A stretch of 64,000 bases of DNA from the NCBI GenBank assembly GCA_022711665.1, contig JAKLEN010000006.1, positions 62,001-126,000 on the forward strand. Direction: 5' to 3'. Position numbers and translations under genes: made by a program. The stretch is from Acidobacteriota bacterium. GTDB lineage: Bacteria; Acidobacteriota; Aminicenantia; Aminicenantales; Saccharicenantaceae. Below the pieces are notes generated by a model. That model was given only the letters and a program-made list of their open reading frames with translations. It was not told where the DNA came from and did no database searches. Each line of letters opens with the position of its first letter. The stretch's first letter is position 1. Positions 61,230 through 64,000 of the stretch are shown here, piece after piece.

Positions 61230-62047
61230 TCACAAGCCCGCGATCCGTTCTGGAAGAGATCGAGGCCGTCAAGCGCGGCTCGCGCTCGCTCCTGACGAAC
61301 TATTATCCCAACGAAGAGCTGCTGGCCCGCTGGATCGGCGCGGGCGACCTCTCCTGGGAGAGGATCGCCGGCACGACTTTCCTGTTCAAGCGGGAGGAAG
61401 ATTTCCTGCGCCTGCTCTACGTCTCGCCGTCGTCCGAGGCGCTCGGGACGGGACTCGACGCCCTGGCGGGGCGTTCCGAGATCCTGGTGACGGAAGTGAT
61501 CGCCAAGGCGGCCTCGGGCCGGGCCCTGTTCGATCTCGTCGGACGGCACGGCTTTCATCCCTATGCCACGCTCGTTCGGTTGAGCAGGACCGGACTGCCG
61601 GCCGGGAGCTTCGCCGGCCTGGCCGAGGGGGTCCGCCTGGCGGCCGCCGCCGATGCGCCGCGGATCCACCGGCTCCTCATCGAGCATTTTGACCGCTTCG
61701 CCGAGCAGATCCAGTCCAGCGGGGAGATCGGGCGCGAGATCGGGGCGGAGAGGATCCTGGTCTGCGAATCGGACGGACAGATCGCGGGCTTCCTCCATTT
61801 CGAGCTTTCCGGCTTGACCTCGCACCTCCGGCGCTGGTTCGTCCACCCGCGGTTCAGGGATCTCCATGTCGGCTCGAAGCTCCTGGGCAGCTACTTCTTT
61901 CTGTCCGGCAAGGCTTCGCGTTTCATCCTCTGGGTCCTGCAATCGAACGAGAACGCCATCAAGCGCTATATCCATTTCGGCTACCAGGAGGACGGCTTGC
62001 ACGACGGGATATTCAGCAACAAGGAACAGATGCGCTATGGAGAATAA
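61220..62047 (+). CDS. GNAT family acyltransferase
   Basis: This 275-aa protein has a diverged N-terminal half and a C-terminal GNAT domain. RLAAAADAPRIHRLLIEHF begins the domain, ILVCESDGQIAGFLHFE gives the central strands, and RRWFVHPRFRDLHVGSKLLGSYFF forms the acyl-CoA loop (RxxHVG in place of QxxGxG). SNENAIKRYIHFGYQEDG is the usual GNAT end. Lying between ligase and ACP, it may transfer the ACP-bound acyl group to an amino sugar. Both ends overlap the neighbouring genes. Confidence 0.82.
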   Translation: MDLITSPRSVLEEIEAVKRGSRSLLTNYYPNEELLARWIGAGDLSWERIAGTTFLFKREEDFLRLLYVSPSSEALGTGLDALAGRSEILVTEVIAKAASGRALFDLVGRHGFHPYATLVRLSRTGLPAGSFAGLAEGVRLAAAADAPRIHRLLIEHFDRFAEQIQSSGEIGREIGAERILVCESDGQIAGFLHFELSGLTSHLRRWFVHPRFRDLHVGSKLLGSYFFLSGKASRFILWVLQSNENAIKRYIHFGYQEDGLHDGIFSNKEQMRYGE

Positions 62048-62270
62048 GATCCTCGACCTCTTGAAAGGGATCCGGCCGGAGTTCGATTTCCAGGCTTCCT
62101 CCGATTTCGTCGAGGACGGCATGCTGGACTCGTTCGATATCGTCACGCTCGTCGACGAGCTCGACCGCCATTACGGCATCTCCATCGACGGGATCGATAT
62201 CGTGCCGGAGAACTTCGCCAGCGTCGGCGCCATCCGGGCGGTCCTGCTGAAGAACGGAGCCCGCGAATGA
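62037..62270 (+). CDS. Acyl carrier protein 1
   Basis: This 77-aa acidic protein has the phosphopantetheine-attachment context DGMLDSFDIVTLVDEL, with S32 as modified residue. It starts inside the end of the GNAT gene (11-base overlap) and overlaps the KAS III gene by four bases (ATGA). It probably carries the acid activated by the ligase at 59676. Confidence 0.9.
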   Translation: MENKILDLLKGIRPEFDFQASSDFVEDGMLDSFDIVTLVDELDRHYGISIDGIDIVPENFASVGAIRAVLLKNGARE

Positions 62271-63334
62271 ACCTGCGCTTCAGCAACAAAGCGATCTCCG
62301 GCATCCTGACCGTCGTCCCGGCCCGCGAAGTCGCTTTCGAGCAGGAAATGGCCAACTACAATTTCTCCCCGGCCAAGTGCCTCAAGCTCAAGCTGGCCAT
62401 GGGCTATGGCAAGCATCGGATCGTGGCCGGTGACGCCTGCGCCTCGGATCTGTGCGTCCGCGGGCTCACCGCCCTGTTCGACAGGGGCTTGCTGAAGAAG
62501 GACGAGATCGACGCCCTGATCCTGGTGACCCAGTCGCCGGACCATTTCATGCCGCCGACGAGCAATATCATCCAGGGCCGGCTGGGCCTGAAGCGGGACC
62601 TGCTGTGCCTGGATATCTGCCAGGGCTGCGCCGGGTTCGTCATCGGACTCGTTGAGGCCTTCATGCTTCTCGAGCAGGAGGCGATCCGCAAGGTCGTCCT
62701 CCTGAACGCCGACGTCCTGAGCCGCCGGGTCTCGCCCCGGGACCGGAACAGCTTCCCGCTCATTGGCGATGCGGCGTCGGTGACGATCGTCGAGAAGGAT
62801 CCGTCCGGCGGGCCCATCCATGCGAACCTGAAGATGGACGGCTCCCAGGCCGACGCCCTGATGATCCCCGCCGGCGGCTTCCGCTGCCCTTCATCGCCCG
62901 AGACGGCGCGGCTGGAGGAGGACGAGAACGGTAATTTCCGGGCCAAGGACCACCTGGTCATGAAGGGGGACGCCGTTTTCAACTTCGTCCAGACCGAGGT
63001 CCCGCCCATGATTGCGGGCCTGATGAACGCGGCCGGGGCGGACCCGGGCTCCGTCGATTACTTCATGTTCCACCAGCCCAACAGGTTCATGCTGCGCAAG
63101 CTGGCCGACAAGATGCAGGTCGGCTACGAGAAGATGCCGAGCAATATCGTCGAGAACTTCGGCAATTCAAGCGGCGTGACGATCCCCCTGGCCGTGACCT
63201 TCAATGCCGGCGAGCGCCTCCTCCGGGAGCGGCTCAAGATCTGCCTGGCCGGCTTCGGGGTTGGGCTGACCTGGGCCTCCATCCTGATGAACGTGGGACC
63301 GCTCGCCTTCTGCGAGATGATAGAATACGACTGA
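62267..63334 (+). CDS. 3-oxoacyl-ACP synthase III (KAS III/FabH-like)
   Basis: This 355-aa thiolase-fold enzyme has all three catalytic residues: C121 in DICQGCAGFV, His in MFHQPNRFM and Asn in NFGNSSGVTIP. KAS III enzymes condense an acyl-CoA starter with malonyl-ACP. Here, with two ACPs, a ligase and an SDR, the likely product is a short 3-oxoacyl-ACP that the SDR then reduces. KAS III proteins of this kind occur in glycan-modification loci, for example flagellin-glycan islands of Pseudomonas, where a hydroxybutyryl group is put on an amino sugar. That comparison is from memory and is an inference. Confidence 0.92.
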   Translation: MNLRFSNKAISGILTVVPAREVAFEQEMANYNFSPAKCLKLKLAMGYGKHRIVAGDACASDLCVRGLTALFDRGLLKKDEIDALILVTQSPDHFMPPTSNIIQGRLGLKRDLLCLDICQGCAGFVIGLVEAFMLLEQEAIRKVVLLNADVLSRRVSPRDRNSFPLIGDAASVTIVEKDPSGGPIHANLKMDGSQADALMIPAGGFRCPSSPETARLEEDENGNFRAKDHLVMKGDAVFNFVQTEVPPMIAGLMNAAGADPGSVDYFMFHQPNRFMLRKLADKMQVGYEKMPSNIVENFGNSSGVTIPLAVTFNAGERLLRERLKICLAGFGVGLTWASILMNVGPLAFCEMIEYD

Positions 63335-63360
63335 ACAAAAGAACGAGGGAAAGGATTCCG

Positions 63361-63585
63361 ATGGAAAAGACCGGTTTTTATGAGGCTCTCGCGGAGATCC
63401 TCGAGGTCGAGAAGGTCGGAGACGCCGATGTTCTGCGCGAGTTCGACGCCTGGGATTCCCTGACGAAGCTGTCCATCATCGCCCTGGCCGATTCGGATTA
63501 CCGGACGGTGCTGACGGCCAAGGACCTAGACGGCATCGCGACGGTCGGCGATCTGAAGGACCGCCTCGAAAAGAACGGACAATGA
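63361..63585 (+). CDS. Acyl carrier protein 2
   Basis: This 74-aa protein has the carrier motif EFDAWDSLTKLSIIAL, S33 being the likely phosphopantetheine site. It differs clearly from ACP 1, so the two may serve separate steps, for example ligase loading and KAS III extension. The stop overlaps the SDR start (ATGA). GAGGGAAAGG lies just upstream. Confidence 0.9.
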   Translation: MEKTGFYEALAEILEVEKVGDADVLREFDAWDSLTKLSIIALADSDYRTVLTAKDLDGIATVGDLKDRLEKNGQ

Positions 63586-64000
63586 ACGACGGCGGCGAAC
63601 ATCCCCTGGACCTTCGGGGCCGGTCCTACCTGGTCACCGGCGCGGCCTCGGGCATCGGGCGCGCCACGGCGGTCCGGTTGTCGCGCCTGGGCGCGCGGCT
63701 GATCTGTTCCGATCTCGAGGTCCCGGGTCTCGAGGAGACGCTCGGCGGGTTGCGGGGGAGCGGACACATCGCCCGGCCCTTCGACCTCAGGAACGTCGAC
63801 GCGGTCGCGTCCTGGCTGGGCGAAGCCTGCTCCTCCTTCGGCCAGCTCAACGGATTCGTCCACGCGGCCGGCGTGCCGTGCGTCTGCCCGGTCAAGGGGC
63901 TGGGCCTCGACAGGCTGCGCGAGGTCATACTCGTCAATGCGGAATCGGGCTTCGCCCTGGCCAAGGCCTTCGTCAATCCCAGGACCTTCGCCGGGAGCCA
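63582..64000 (+). CDS. Short-chain dehydrogenase/reductase (3' end outside window)
   Basis: The first 139 residues show an SDR Rossmann fold: YLVTGAASGIGRATAVRLSRLGARLICSDLE binds the cofactor and FVHAAG is the NAG-like motif. The catalytic Ser-Tyr-Lys would lie beyond the window edge. Context suggests it reduces the 3-oxoacyl-ACP made by the KAS III enzyme (FabG-like) to 3-hydroxyacyl-ACP. Confidence 0.88.
   Translation, partial: MNDGGEHPLDLRGRSYLVTGAASGIGRATAVRLSRLGARLICSDLEVPGLEETLGGLRGSGHIARPFDLRNVDAVASWLGEACSSFGQLNGFVHAAGVPCVCPVKGLGLDRLREVILVNAESGFALAKAFVNPRTFAGS

Overview
The window is high-GC bacterial chromosome with dense, mostly plus-strand genes. The organism is probably a diderm. 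The evidence is an outer-membrane-type protein ending in Phe (DUF5916 family, positions 4385-6604), several proteins with Sec signal peptides, a lipoprotein and an O-antigen/surface-glycan locus. The gene mix (DUF5916 protein, very large modular FG-GAP proteins, plant-type LRR proteins, a BlaI/BlaR1-like pair) would fit an Acidobacteriota/Aminicenantes-like lineage, but no rRNA or other phylogenetic marker is present, so this is inference.

Region 1 (1-15,000) holds ordinary genes: a BlaR1/BlaI-type sensor-repressor pair with three inverted-repeat operators, an aldo/keto reductase, a lipoprotein, the DUF5916 protein, a class V aminotransferase, an HrpA-type DEAH helicase, a LOG-family protein and a membrane-anchored zincin protease. 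The helicase gene is unusual: it carries several in-frame palindromic REP/BIME-like inserts, and the same palindrome sits just downstream of it. A RAYT-type (REP-associated) Y1 transposase gene lies at 45,873 with a related motif upstream.

Region 2 (15,646-44,650) is about 29 kb of five very large secreted proteins on the same strand (2199, 1139, 1141, 3497 and 1349 aa). Their N-terminal parts differ: a nine-fold Ig-like repeat array plus an unknown helical domain, two plant-type LRR proteins, a carboxypeptidase-regulatory-like giant with a three-fold super-repeat, and a subtilisin. All five end in the same roughly 360-aa cassette of five FG-GAP/VCBS calcium-loop repeats. An insert of about 90-120 aa interrupts the first repeat, and the tail is a conserved NW(K/R)-hydrophobic-hydrophobic-(S/N)R. 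The first of these genes has visibly lower GC and is flanked by a ~190-bp direct repeat, the second copy of which carries a broken 5' end of the zincin gene.

Region 3 (44,661-64,000) is a surface-glycan locus. It starts with a methyltransferase, the RAYT gene and wbpE/wbpB/wbpD-type genes for a diacetamido-uronic acid sugar nucleotide. A low-GC block (about 49,300-58,400) follows with a Wzx-type flippase, two GNAT/FemAB-like proteins, a polysaccharide-deacetylase-like protein, three glycosyltransferases and a Wzy-like polymerase. The high-GC end has a PglC-type phosphoglycosyl transferase, a PglD-type acetyltransferase and a tightly overlapping set: AMP-forming ligase, GNAT, ACP, KAS III, second ACP and SDR (cut by the window edge). 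I infer that this last set builds a short acyl group on a carrier protein and transfers it to an amino sugar of the glycan.
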